Of a DNA stretch of 64,000 bases, positions 45,275-53,665 are shown piece by piece (position 1 is the stretch's first letter; every line of letters starts with the position of its first letter). A program made the translations under genes and the position numbers. The stretch is from Marinobacter lipolyticus. GTDB lineage: Bacteria > Pseudomonadota > Gammaproteobacteria > Pseudomonadales > Oleiphilaceae. Under the pieces are notes generated by a model. The model did no database searches. It was not told the origin of the DNA and saw nothing but the letters and a program-made list of their open reading frames with translations. The stretch spans positions 94,059 through 158,058 of the forward strand of contig NZ_QTKT01000010.1 of the NCBI RefSeq assembly GCF_018424605.1. Reading direction: 5' to 3'.

Positions 45275-46323
45275 AGGGTGACCACTCCGGCCGGAATCTG
45301 CATGGTGACGCAGTGCAGGCTGCCGTGCTGCCGAATCAGCGGGCGACAGTTGATTGGAACAATGTCGCGGTCCGGGAACAGCCCCTGCAGGATGTCCAGC
45401 GCCTGTTGGTCCTGGGGTACGTCGTAGGTTGGCACTAGAACCGCACCGTTGATGATCAGGAAGTTGGCGTACGTGGCCGGCAGGCGATGCCCGTCATCGT
45501 CATGGATGGCGTCGGGCCAGGGCAGGGGCGTCAGCCGGTAGGGGCGGCCATCGGCCTGGCGGAACTGCTGTAACTCTTCTTCCATGGCGGCCAGGGCGCT
45601 GTAGTGCTCGTCTGCAACGTCAGGGCAGGCGACGTAGCACAGCTGATCTTCGGAACAGAAACGTGCCAGGGTATCAATGTGGCTGTCGGTGTCATCACCG
45701 GCAAGATAGCCGTGGTTGAGCCACAGAATGCGCTCGGCACCAAGGGTTTCGCCCAGAAGATTCTCGATAGCGCCCCGGTCAAGGGTTGCATTCCGGCTCG
45801 GGGTCAGCAGGCATTCACTGGTGGTGAGCAAAGTGCCCGCACCATCGGATTCGATGGAGCCGCCCTCGAGAACGAAGTCCACGTTTGCCATGGGGGTGGT
45901 GCCGAAACTGCCGGCATTGCAGAGGTGCTGGTTGAGTGCGTCGTCCTTTTCCCACGGGAATTTGCCGCCCCAGGCGTTAAAACGGAAATTGAGCAACAGC
46001 GGGCCGCTGTCTGTGGTCACCGTGATCGGACCGTGATCCCGGGCCCAGGTGTCGTTCGCTGGAGCGGGCACGGCGATTACGCGCCCGGGCAGTTGACGCT
46101 CGCGGGCATAGGCGGAGAGTTCCCGCTCAAGCTCCTGCAGCCGGGCAACGTGCTCACAGCTGACGATCAGGTTCTCCCTCGCCAAAACAGCCGTGGCGAT
46201 CTCCAGAAAAACCGGCTCCACGTCGTCAAGGATGCCGGACCAGTCGGTGCCGGGGTGCGGCCAGGTCAGCATGATCGCGCTTTGAGGGGCCCATTCGGCG
46301 GGCAACACACGTTTGCTAGTCAA
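45271..46323 (-). CDS. aguA: Agmatine deiminase AguA
   Basis: AguA converts agmatine to N-carbamoylputrescine and ammonia. Guanidine-group motifs include WARDHGPI, the VLEGGSIESDGAGTLLTTSECLL block and the C-terminal nucleophile in GSLHCVTMQIPAG. I choose a TTG start at 46323 with AGGTGG seven bases upstream, giving 350 residues that begin TSKRVLPAEW, the usual family N-terminus. The longer frame from 46422 adds 33 hydrophobic and basic residues that do not fit this cytoplasmic enzyme. Confidence 0.94.
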   Translation of the reverse strand: MTSKRVLPAEWAPQSAIMLTWPHPGTDWSGILDDVEPVFLEIATAVLARENLIVSCEHVARLQELERELSAYARERQLPGRVIAVPAPANDTWARDHGPITVTTDSGPLLLNFRFNAWGGKFPWEKDDALNQHLCNAGSFGTTPMANVDFVLEGGSIESDGAGTLLTTSECLLTPSRNATLDRGAIENLLGETLGAERILWLNHGYLAGDDTDSHIDTLARFCSEDQLCYVACPDVADEHYSALAAMEEELQQFRQADGRPYRLTPLPWPDAIHDDDGHRLPATYANFLIINGAVLVPTYDVPQDQQALDILQGLFPDRDIVPINCRPLIRQHGSLHCVTMQIPAGVVTL

Positions 46324-46403
46324 TTTAAAGCCACCTATTGCAAAAAAAATCGTCATTCTAACCAACGGACGACGTTGCGTCAGGATATGGATGAAGGAAA
46401 ACC

Positions 46404-46427
46404 GCGCGGTGTGCTGTAGCACCGCGC
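46404..46427 (-). terminator. Hairpin after the small exported-protein gene
   Basis: GCGCGGTG (46404-46411) pairs with CACCGCGC (46420-46427). On the minus strand it is followed by GGTTTTCC, a short U-tract, 22 bases past the stop of the 101-residue gene. It is a likely intrinsic terminator separating that gene from aguA. Confidence 0.6.
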
Positions 46428-46449
46428 CCCGGGATGGAGTGTCTCGTGC

Positions 46450-46755
46450 CTAGCGCTGTGGATTCAATACCGCATGCAGGACCCGGTCGCCCTCGAAGTA
46501 AACCACAAATCCATCGTAGTGCCACTGGGAAATGGGAGGCTCGCCAACCGGTCCGCGGATTTCCCACGGGGTGCCCCAGTTGTCTCGCACACTGGCCTGG
46601 GTCATGCCGGTGCGCGGCAGATCGGCCTGGTTGCGCTCGGCCTGCGAGCCTACGGGAATGGTGATGTCTTCGGCCATGAGAGGGCTCAGTGGGGTCAGGC
46701 CCATTGCCGCTGCCAAGGTGAGGGTGCCGAACAGCTTTGGTACAGGTTTTGTCAT
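46450..46755 (-). CDS. Small exported protein of unknown function
   Basis: A 101-residue protein with a clear signal peptide (about 1-28, cleaving after PLMA). The mature part has LPRTGMTQASVRDNWGTPWE and PISQWHYDGFVVYFEGDRVLHAVL, a pattern resembling SmpA/BamE-like small envelope proteins, where the RxGMxxxxVxxxxGxP motif recurs. There is no lipobox cysteine. I know of similar short proteins in Pseudomonas but no function. It is a single gene with its own terminator. Confidence 0.8.
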   Translation of the reverse strand: MTKPVPKLFGTLTLAAAMGLTPLSPLMAEDITIPVGSQAERNQADLPRTGMTQASVRDNWGTPWEIRGPVGEPPISQWHYDGFVVYFEGDRVLHAVLNPQR

Positions 46756-46868
46756 CGGTATGGATCTCCCTGGACTGTGGGTTTCGATGGTGATTGAGCG
46801 CCCCTGAAGGACATGGATAAAAGGTAATATCGGTAAAAATCAGGCAAAAGTCACACGATTCCGACAGT

Positions 46869-47468
46869 TTACTCTTTTTGCCGCTGACGGATCTGCCACC
46901 GCATCACATGACGGGCAATTTGCTGACGGTCGCTATCGTGGATCTCGGTAAACTCGGTGTGAAACCGTGCTTTCCCGGCGCTCCCGGCCGCTATGGCGAT
47001 GACCCGGGCAACGGCCTGGGGCTGGAATAATTCCGGGGGCAGGGTCATCCGTATCGCCAGCAAATCCCCTTCGCCCCACGCCTGCTCGTCATCAGTGAAG
47101 GCAACGCCACCTTCGCTGAGGGTGACATCCTGCCAGTGCTCCGGTTGCAACGGATTTTGCTCAAAGGCCATAATGCGCGCCAGCGTATCGAGCTTTCCGT
47201 TCAACGACTTGATCAACGAGCTCAGCAGTCGGTCACGCTCAGCCAGTGTGGCAAGCTGCGAGCGCACGTCCTGGTCAAGCCGCCTCAGCTCGGCGCGGAG
47301 ACTCCCCAGGTGATCATCGTTATAGGGGCTGGAGTGTGTCGCGGTTTCTGCGGGCGCTCGCTGGATTTCTAGGCCGATACGGTCGTCTATCCGGTAATAA
47401 TCACGACGGTCTCCGGCGGCAGATGGTATCGGAGCAGAGGGCGCGTTGGCAGGGGGGCGTGACGGCAT
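46869..47468 (-). CDS. PilZ-like domain protein with central coiled coil
   Basis: A 199-residue cytoplasmic protein from the ATG at 47468. It begins with a Pro/Ala-rich stretch, then RRDYYRIDDRIGLEI, which fits a PilZ RxxxR-type motif, a helical LRAELRRLDQDVRSQL coiled coil, and DVTLSEGGVAF, which fits the PilZ (D/N)xSxxG motif. The coiled-coil insert separates the two motifs, which is unlike a simple PilZ domain. Cyclic di-GMP binding is therefore possible but not assured. It is divergent from lolC. Confidence 0.75.
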   Translation of the reverse strand: MPSRPPANAPSAPIPSAAGDRRDYYRIDDRIGLEIQRAPAETATHSSPYNDDHLGSLRAELRRLDQDVRSQLATLAERDRLLSSLIKSLNGKLDTLARIMAFEQNPLQPEHWQDVTLSEGGVAFTDDEQAWGEGDLLAIRMTLPPELFQPQAVARVIAIAAGSAGKARFHTEFTEIHDSDRQQIARHVMRWQIRQRQKE

Positions 47469-47585
47469 TGCGGCTCCGTTTAAGCGCAGCATTTTTTGTT
47501 AATGAAGAAAAGTTTAGCAGTTTCCGTTCATTCCGTGTGAGTGGAAATCCGAATGACCCGAAGGTAGCAACAGGCACCTCTTCTC

Positions 47586-48827
47586 ATGTTCAGACCTTTA
47601 TCGTTGTACGTTGGTTTGCGCTACACCGCGGCAAAGCGACGCAATCACTTTATTTCCTTCATTTCACTGACGTCGATGATCGGGCTGATGCTCGGTGTTG
47701 CGGTGCTGATTATTGTGCTGTCCGTGATGAACGGCTTCGACCGCGAGCTCAAGCAGCGCATTCTTGGCATGGTGCCACACGCGGTGATTGAGGGAGCTGA
47801 CCACATCGGGGACTGGCAGGACGTGGTCCGGCGTGTGGAGGAACACCCGCGGGTACTGGCTGCCGCGCCGTTCATCCAGGGGCAGGGCATGGTTACCGGC
47901 GGCGGCGATGTGCGCGGCGTGCTGCTCAACGGGGTGTTGCCCGAGCAGGAGCGCGACGTGTCGATCATCGAGAACCATATGATTGAGGGCAGCCTGGGCG
48001 ATCTCAAATCCGGCGAGTTTGGCATCATTGTGGGCCGCATCATGGCTGCCAGCCTGCGCCTGCAACCGGGTGACAAGGTCACGGTGGTCCTCCCGGAAGC
48101 CTCGGTAACCCCTGCCGGTGTGCTGCCGCGACTGAAGCGGTTTACGGTGAAAGGTATTTTCAGTGTCGGGGCGGAGCTGGATGGCAACTACACCCTGATT
48201 CATATGGACGACGCCGCCAAACTCATGCGAACCGGCGGCAAGGCCCAGGGTGTGCGGCTGCTGGTGGACGACCTGTTCGCCGCACCGCGGGTTGCAGAAC
48301 AGGCAGCAAGGGGTTTGGGTGGACGCTATTTCATCTCGGACTGGACCCGGACCCACGGCAATCTTTTCCAGGCAATCCGCATGGAGAAAACCATGATCGG
48401 GCTGCTGCTGATGTTCATCGTTGCCGTGGCCGCCTTCAATATCGTGTCGACTCTGGTCATGGTGGTAACCGACAAGACAGCAGACATTGCCATCCTGCGC
48501 ACCATGGGCGCCACGCCGGGGCGAATCATGAGGATTTTCATCATTCAGGGTGGGGTCATCGGCATTTTCGGTACCCTGGTTGGTACGGCGCTCGGTGTTT
48601 TCGGGGCGCTGAACATCAGTGGATTCATCTCCTGGCTGGAGGGTGCGCTGGGGCACCAGTTCCTCAGCGCCGATGTTTACTTCATCAGCTACCTGCCATC
48701 GCAACTGCAGTGGCAGGACGTGTTTATTATCAGCGGAGCTGGCCTGGCCATGAGCCTGCTGGCAACCATCTACCCCGCGTGGCGGGCATCACGAGTGGAT
48801 CCGGCGGAGGCCCTGCGCTATGAATGA
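47586..48827 (+). CDS. lolC: Lipoprotein-releasing system membrane protein LolC/LolE
   Basis: A 413-residue FtsX/LolE-family permease subunit of the LolCDE complex that extracts lipoproteins from the inner membrane for LolA. It has an N-terminal transmembrane helix (about 25-48), a large periplasmic domain and three C-terminal helices (about 270-400), with the NRHNHFISFISLTSMIGLM-like start and ADIAILRTMGATPGRIMRIF coupling region. Only one permease gene is present here, so a LolF-type homodimer or a distant lolE is possible. It overlaps lolD by 8 bp. Confidence 0.93.
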   Translation: MFRPLSLYVGLRYTAAKRRNHFISFISLTSMIGLMLGVAVLIIVLSVMNGFDRELKQRILGMVPHAVIEGADHIGDWQDVVRRVEEHPRVLAAAPFIQGQGMVTGGGDVRGVLLNGVLPEQERDVSIIENHMIEGSLGDLKSGEFGIIVGRIMAASLRLQPGDKVTVVLPEASVTPAGVLPRLKRFTVKGIFSVGAELDGNYTLIHMDDAAKLMRTGGKAQGVRLLVDDLFAAPRVAEQAARGLGGRYFISDWTRTHGNLFQAIRMEKTMIGLLLMFIVAVAAFNIVSTLVMVVTDKTADIAILRTMGATPGRIMRIFIIQGGVIGIFGTLVGTALGVFGALNISGFISWLEGALGHQFLSADVYFISYLPSQLQWQDVFIISGAGLAMSLLATIYPAWRASRVDPAEALRYE

Positions 48828-49530
48828 TCACCCAGCACCGACGCCGGAGAACGCCCTGGTTATTGATTGCCGGCAGGTGACCCGAACTTACAATGCGGGC
48901 CCGGAAAAGCTGACCATCTTTTCCGATATATCGTTGCAGGTCTGCGCCGGGGAAACTGTGGCCATTGTCGGCAGCAGCGGCGCCGGCAAAACCACCCTGC
49001 TGAATCTCCTGGGGGGGCTGGATAAGCCATCCTCCGGCCACATCACCATCTGTGACCAGGATATTCACGCCATGGGCGAGGCCGGGCGGGCGCGCTTCCG
49101 CAACCGGCACCTGGGCTTTGTCTACCAGTTTCACCACCTGCTGCCGGAGTTCACCGCCCTTGAAAATGTGATGATGCCGTGTGCGCTCGGGGGCATGTCC
49201 GTCAGGGCCGCGAGGGAAAAAGCGCAAGCGGTTCTCGCGGAGGTGGGGCTGAGCGCACGGCTTACCCACAAGCCCGGCGAACTGTCGGGTGGAGAGCGGC
49301 AGAGAGTCGCCATTGCCCGCGCGCTGGTGAACGAACCCGAGTGCGTGTTGATGGATGAGCCGACCGGGAATCTGGATGAGCATACCGGGGAAGGGGTCAA
49401 GCAGTTGATCGAGTCGCTCAGGGATCGCCTGGGCATTGCCTTTGTCATGGTGACGCACGACATGGCGATGGCTCGCAGTCTTGGTCGGGTGTTGAGGCTG
49501 GAACAGGGCCGGCTGCTGACCGAGCGTTAG
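48820..49530 (+). CDS. lolD: Lipoprotein-releasing system ATP-binding protein LolD
   Basis: A 236-residue ABC ATPase with Walker A GSSGAGKTT (about 51-59), signature LSGGERQRVA and Walker B VLMDEPTGNLD. It powers lipoprotein release together with the overlapping lolC product. The LNLLGGLDKPSSGHI segment is characteristic of the LolD/MacB branch. Its stop codon overlaps the facing DUF2062 stop by 3 bp. Confidence 0.95.
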   Translation: MNDHPAPTPENALVIDCRQVTRTYNAGPEKLTIFSDISLQVCAGETVAIVGSSGAGKTTLLNLLGGLDKPSSGHITICDQDIHAMGEAGRARFRNRHLGFVYQFHHLLPEFTALENVMMPCALGGMSVRAAREKAQAVLAEVGLSARLTHKPGELSGGERQRVAIARALVNEPECVLMDEPTGNLDEHTGEGVKQLIESLRDRLGIAFVMVTHDMAMARSLGRVLRLEQGRLLTER

Positions 49531-50051
49531 TGTCCGTGGCGCCTGTATTTGCGGCGTTCCTGCCAGTCAGAGCGAACCTTGCGGCGCCAAAGGAACTGGA
49601 TCAACAGATAGGCAAAGCAGGCTGACAGGGTGGCGACAATCAGCGAACCGAAATACAGCGGGATGCCGATGTCCAGTAACCGTTCGCTGATCCAGCCCCA
49701 GGATGCCTGAAACTCGAAATTCAGTACGGGGCGGTCAAGCACGTAGGCCCCGACCTTGTAACTGAAATAGAAAATCGGTGGCATGGTCAGCGGATTGCTG
49801 ATCCACACCAGCACCACGGAAAGGGGCAGGTTGGCGTTAAACCAGATGGCAAAAAAAGCCGCCGCCAGCATCTGAAACGGCATGGGAATAAAGCACAGAA
49901 AGATGCCAACCAGAAAGGCGCGGGAAACACTGTGACGGTTAATGTGCCATAGGTTGGGTTCATGAAGGATATCGCCCAGGAACTGTAGCGATTCCATCGA
50001 ACGGACGCGCTCCGGCCTTGGTAGGTAGCGTTTCATGAACTTCTTTGGCAT
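49527..50051 (-). CDS. DUF2062 membrane protein
   Basis: A 174-residue protein from the ATG at 50051 (MPKKFMKRYLPRPERVRSME). It has three hydrophobic segments (about 45-65, 70-95, 135-160) and the family signature FLCFIPMPFQMLAAAFFAIW plus VWISNPLTMPPIFYFSYKVG. DUF2062 proteins are inner-membrane proteins of unknown function, common beside lolCDE and comEC genes. It converges on lolD and diverges from comEC with a short gap. Confidence 0.9.
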   Translation of the reverse strand: MPKKFMKRYLPRPERVRSMESLQFLGDILHEPNLWHINRHSVSRAFLVGIFLCFIPMPFQMLAAAFFAIWFNANLPLSVVLVWISNPLTMPPIFYFSYKVGAYVLDRPVLNFEFQASWGWISERLLDIGIPLYFGSLIVATLSACFAYLLIQFLWRRKVRSDWQERRKYRRHGH

Positions 50052-50131
50052 CTGGACGTTCTGCCTGTTCAGATTGACAGTTCCGGGGTGTGGCGTGGTG
50101 CCGGAACTCTGGAATATCAGGAGGACAAGGA

Positions 50132-52525
50132 TTGTCCGGATGTCTTGTCGCATTTGCCTGCGGCGTTATCTTACTTTATACGTTCCCGGTCGTGCCACCT
50201 CTGGCGTGGCCGATTGCGGCCGTCGTTGCCGCAGTGTTCGCCGTCTTCCGGTTCCGCTTGCAGCGAATCGGCGCATTGGCCGGTCTGCTTCTGGCCCTGG
50301 CGGTTGGGCTGGCCTGGGCCACATGGCACACCTCGCAAAGACTGCAGCAAGCCCTGCCTGTAGCTCTGGAGGGGCGGGTGTTGCCGGTGTCCGGTTATCT
50401 GTGCGGAATACCCTCCCAGGGCAGTTTCGATAGTCTGCGGTTCAATTTCTGTGTCACTCGCTGGCACCTCGCTCACACGTCCGGGGCGGGCGAGGCCGAG
50501 CTGCCCGGAAAGATCAGGCTGGCCTGGTATGGCGTGGAAGGGCGAACGTTGCCCGGGCATCGGCTGAAACTCGACGTTGTGCTCAAGAAACCCCATGGCG
50601 CGGTCAATCCGGCGGGTTTCCGCTACGAAACCTGGCTGTTCCGGCAGGGTTTCCGGGCAACGGGTACGGTCAGGGCGGTAGCAGCGGACACCACTGAAAC
50701 CTGCGGTCTGCATTGTTATTACGTGGCCTGGCGCCATCGCTTGGCGGGTACTGTGGCCTCGGTCATGGCCGGCGTGGAACATTATCCATTGCTGGCGTCG
50801 CTGCTGATTGGCCACCGTGGCGAGATGACGCCAGAGCACTGGGAGGTTCTGCAGGCGACCGGAACTATCCATCTGGTTGCGATTTCGGGCCTGCATCTTG
50901 GTCTGGTCGCCATCGGCGCGGGGTTTGTCGCGAGGCGTCTGGTCAGTGCGGTGCCGGCAGGATTCTTGGCCCCGGTTGCGGGACGCTATCTGGTGCTGGC
51001 GGCTGTAGCCTTTGCCAGTCTGGTGTATGCCCTTGCCGCAGGATTCACCGTGCCCACCCGTCGGGCGCTGATCATGGTTCTGGTCGCCAGCTGGGTGCTG
51101 CTCAAAGGACGCCAGGTGTCAGCCTGGCAAGGCCTCGCGCTGGCTCTGTTTCTGGTGCTGTTGCTGGATCCTTTCGCCCCGCTGGATCAGGGCTTCTGGC
51201 TGTCCTTCGGTGCGGTAACGGTATTGGTGGCGGTTTTTGCCGGGCGGTTGGCCTCTCCGAACTGGTGGGCGGCGCTGCTTCTGGCCCAGGGCGCGGTCTT
51301 CGCGGGGCTGTGGCCGATCCTTGCGTTTCTGGGGCATGGGCAGCCATATTCCGGCTTGCTTGCCAATCTGTTTGCCATTCCCTGGGTATCGATCGTGGTG
51401 ATGCCTGTATTGATAGCCGGTAGTGCCTTGCTGTGGCTGTTTCCTGCCTGTCAGAGCTGGGTGCTTCTGATCTTCGATGGCGTGCTGGAAGTGCTCTGGC
51501 AGGTGTTGAGCTGGCTGGCATCGCTGGACATGCCCGTGAGCAATCCGGGCATCGGTGTGGCTGGCGGGATGTCGCTGTTGATGCTCACGGCGCTCGTATT
51601 GCCGTCCCATCGGGTGCGATGGGTGGTCGGGCTAGCGGTGTCCTTGCTCCTTGGCGGCGCCTCGGTGGCTGATCGAAGCCCGAATCCGTGGCTGGAGTCC
51701 GTGGAAATCCGTGTCTGGGATGTTGGTCAGGGGCTGGCAGTGCTGGTGCGTCACCAGGATCGGGTCATCCTATACGACACCGGGCCCGCCATACCTGGCG
51801 TGTTCTCCGCCGTGGAATCGGTGCTGATTCCAAACCTGCGGCATCTGGGTGTGAGACGCATCGACACGCTGATTGTCAGCCATGGCGACAGCGACCACGC
51901 CGGTGGGCTGGCAGCCCTGTTCGAGGCATTTCCTGTGGGTGAGGTGATTTCCGGAGAGCCCGCGCGGCTGCGCGGGATGTTGAGCCCCGTTGTGGCTGCG
52001 CCGGCAGTCAGGCCATGCGCTAGTGTCCGTGCCCGCGCCGTCGGGGAAATGATCATGGGGTTCTGGCAGCATCCGCAACCCGATACCGCCAACGACGCCT
52101 CATGCGTGGTTACCATCACGCTGTCCGATGGCAGCGCGCAGGTGGTTCTGCCCGGCGATATCACCCGCGCCACTGAAAAGCGCCTGCTGAAGGCTCAGAA
52201 AGCCGAAGTCCCTGCCATTGCGCCTGCCGCACAACGGGTCATTGTTGCCCCGCATCACGGCAGCAACACGTCATCATCCGAGGCCTGGGTGGCGGCGCTG
52301 GCTCCGCAATGGGTGATATACAGCGCGGGTTACCGGCACCGTTTCGGGCATCCGCATCCCTCGGTCGTTGAGCGGTATCGGGCAGCCACCAGCGGCCAGC
52401 TAAACACGGCCGAAGCAGGCGCGATTCGCCTGGAACTTGGGCAAACAGGAATTGGTATCGGCCTGCAGAGAGAAGGCGCTGCGTTCTGGATCAGACCGCC
52501 CGTAACCGATGACGGAGTATTGTAA
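50132..52525 (+). CDS. comEC: ComEC/Rec2 DNA-uptake channel protein
   Basis: ComEC forms the inner-membrane channel for single-stranded DNA in natural transformation. The 797-residue protein has an N-terminal membrane and OB-fold region, a Competence domain with HLVAISGLHLGLVAIGAGF and many helices, and a C-terminal metallo-beta-lactamase domain with VSHGDSDHAGG and VIVAPHHGSNTSSS. I prefer a TTG start at 50132 with a perfect AGGAGG seven bases upstream. A GTG at 50090 would add 14 residues. The gene is full length, so uptake potential exists. Confidence 0.93.
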   Translation: MSGCLVAFACGVILLYTFPVVPPLAWPIAAVVAAVFAVFRFRLQRIGALAGLLLALAVGLAWATWHTSQRLQQALPVALEGRVLPVSGYLCGIPSQGSFDSLRFNFCVTRWHLAHTSGAGEAELPGKIRLAWYGVEGRTLPGHRLKLDVVLKKPHGAVNPAGFRYETWLFRQGFRATGTVRAVAADTTETCGLHCYYVAWRHRLAGTVASVMAGVEHYPLLASLLIGHRGEMTPEHWEVLQATGTIHLVAISGLHLGLVAIGAGFVARRLVSAVPAGFLAPVAGRYLVLAAVAFASLVYALAAGFTVPTRRALIMVLVASWVLLKGRQVSAWQGLALALFLVLLLDPFAPLDQGFWLSFGAVTVLVAVFAGRLASPNWWAALLLAQGAVFAGLWPILAFLGHGQPYSGLLANLFAIPWVSIVVMPVLIAGSALLWLFPACQSWVLLIFDGVLEVLWQVLSWLASLDMPVSNPGIGVAGGMSLLMLTALVLPSHRVRWVVGLAVSLLLGGASVADRSPNPWLESVEIRVWDVGQGLAVLVRHQDRVILYDTGPAIPGVFSAVESVLIPNLRHLGVRRIDTLIVSHGDSDHAGGLAALFEAFPVGEVISGEPARLRGMLSPVVAAPAVRPCASVRARAVGEMIMGFWQHPQPDTANDASCVVTITLSDGSAQVVLPGDITRATEKRLLKAQKAEVPAIAPAAQRVIVAPHHGSNTSSSEAWVAALAPQWVIYSAGYRHRFGHPHPSVVERYRAATSGQLNTAEAGAIRLELGQTGIGIGLQREGAAFWIRPPVTDDGVL

Positions 52526-52607
52526 AATACCGTGACACAACGGGTGTGGCCTGGGGCGGCAGCTATGCTAAAGTAGCGCGGCTTGTTAACAATCAGGGAG
52601 ACCAAGC

Positions 52608-53234
52608 GTGTTCGAGCTGTTGAAAGCCGGTGGCATTCTGATGGTGCCAATTGTTGCCTGTTCCATCCTGGCGCTTGCCATAGTCCTCGAGCGTTTCTGG
52701 ACGCTGAGAGCGTCGCGGGTGGCGCCCCCCCAGACCATCAATGAACTGTGGCGCTGGATCAAGAAAAAAGAACTCAATGGCCGCAAACTCAAAGCCCTGC
52801 AGGGCTCGTCTCCCCTCGGCCGGATTCTCGCGGGCGGATTGATGAACGCCAAACACGGCCGTGAAATCATGAAAGAAAGCATCGAACATGAGGCCAGTCA
52901 GGTCATCCATGATCTGGAGCGCTTTCTCAACCCGCTTGGTACTGTCGCCACCATTACGCCGTTGCTGGGTCTGCTGGGCACGGTGATCGGTATGATCAAG
53001 GTGTTCGCAGAAATCCAGCTGGCCGGTGTCGGTGATGCTGGCAACCTTGCCGGTGGCATCTCCGAAGCCTTGATCACAACAGCTTCCGGCCTGAGTGTCG
53101 CCATTCCTGCGTTGATCTGTCATCGCTACTTTATCCGTCGCGTCGATGAGCTGGTCGTGGGTATGGAGCAGGAGGCGATCAAGCTGGTGGAAGTGGTCCA
53201 CGGCGACCGCGAAATTGATGTCGAAGGAGCCTGA
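52608..53234 (+). CDS. ExbB/TolQ-type proton channel protein
   Basis: A 208-residue MotA/TolQ/ExbB family protein with an N-terminal helix (about 8-30) and two further helices (about 105-130, 150-175) in the TPLLGLLGTVIGMIKVFAEI and LITTASGLSVAIPALICHRY segments that hold the proton path. It starts at a GTG with AGGGAG upstream. It pairs with the ExbD-like gene 5 bp downstream. The place between comEC and msbA is conserved in Pseudomonas-type genomes; no TonB or TolA gene is nearby. Confidence 0.93.
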   Translation: MFELLKAGGILMVPIVACSILALAIVLERFWTLRASRVAPPQTINELWRWIKKKELNGRKLKALQGSSPLGRILAGGLMNAKHGREIMKESIEHEASQVIHDLERFLNPLGTVATITPLLGLLGTVIGMIKVFAEIQLAGVGDAGNLAGGISEALITTASGLSVAIPALICHRYFIRRVDELVVGMEQEAIKLVEVVHGDREIDVEGA

Positions 53235-53239
53235 ACGTC

Positions 53240-53665
53240 GTGAAGTTCAAGCGCCAGAGAAGCCAGGAAGTGGGAGTAGACCTGACACCGCTGATTGACG
53301 TGGTGTTTCTGCTGCTGATCTTCTTCATGGTTTCCACCACCTTTACCCGAGAGAGCCACTTGCAGGTAGAGCTGCCGAAAGCCAGCGCCGAGGCAAGGGC
53401 TGAAACCGAGGTGCGGGAAATCGACGTAGTGATTAACGCCGAGGGCCAGTACATCCTCAATGAACGCACGCTGGTGAACAACCGCCGGGAGACGCTGGAG
53501 CGGGCGGTGCGCGAGCTGGCCGAAGGTGATAATTCCTTGCCCTACGTGATCACCGCCGATGCCCGAACACCCCATGAATTTGTGGTGCGTGCCATGGATG
53601 TGGCCGGGCGTCTCGGTTTTGCCAAGCTGAGCATTACCACCGAGCGGGAGGCTGACGGCCAGTGA
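53240..53665 (+). CDS. ExbD/TolR-type protein
   Basis: A 141-residue single-helix protein (helix about 16-36, TPLIDVVFLLLIFFMVSTTF) with the conserved membrane Asp20 expected to carry protons, and a periplasmic domain. It starts at a GTG. It partners the upstream ExbB-type protein in a proton-driven motor. Its stop codon overlaps the msbA GTG, so it is coupled to lipid A export genes, which suggests an envelope role distinct from iron uptake. Confidence 0.92.
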   Translation: MKFKRQRSQEVGVDLTPLIDVVFLLLIFFMVSTTFTRESHLQVELPKASAEARAETEVREIDVVINAEGQYILNERTLVNNRRETLERAVRELAEGDNSLPYVITADARTPHEFVVRAMDVAGRLGFAKLSITTEREADGQ

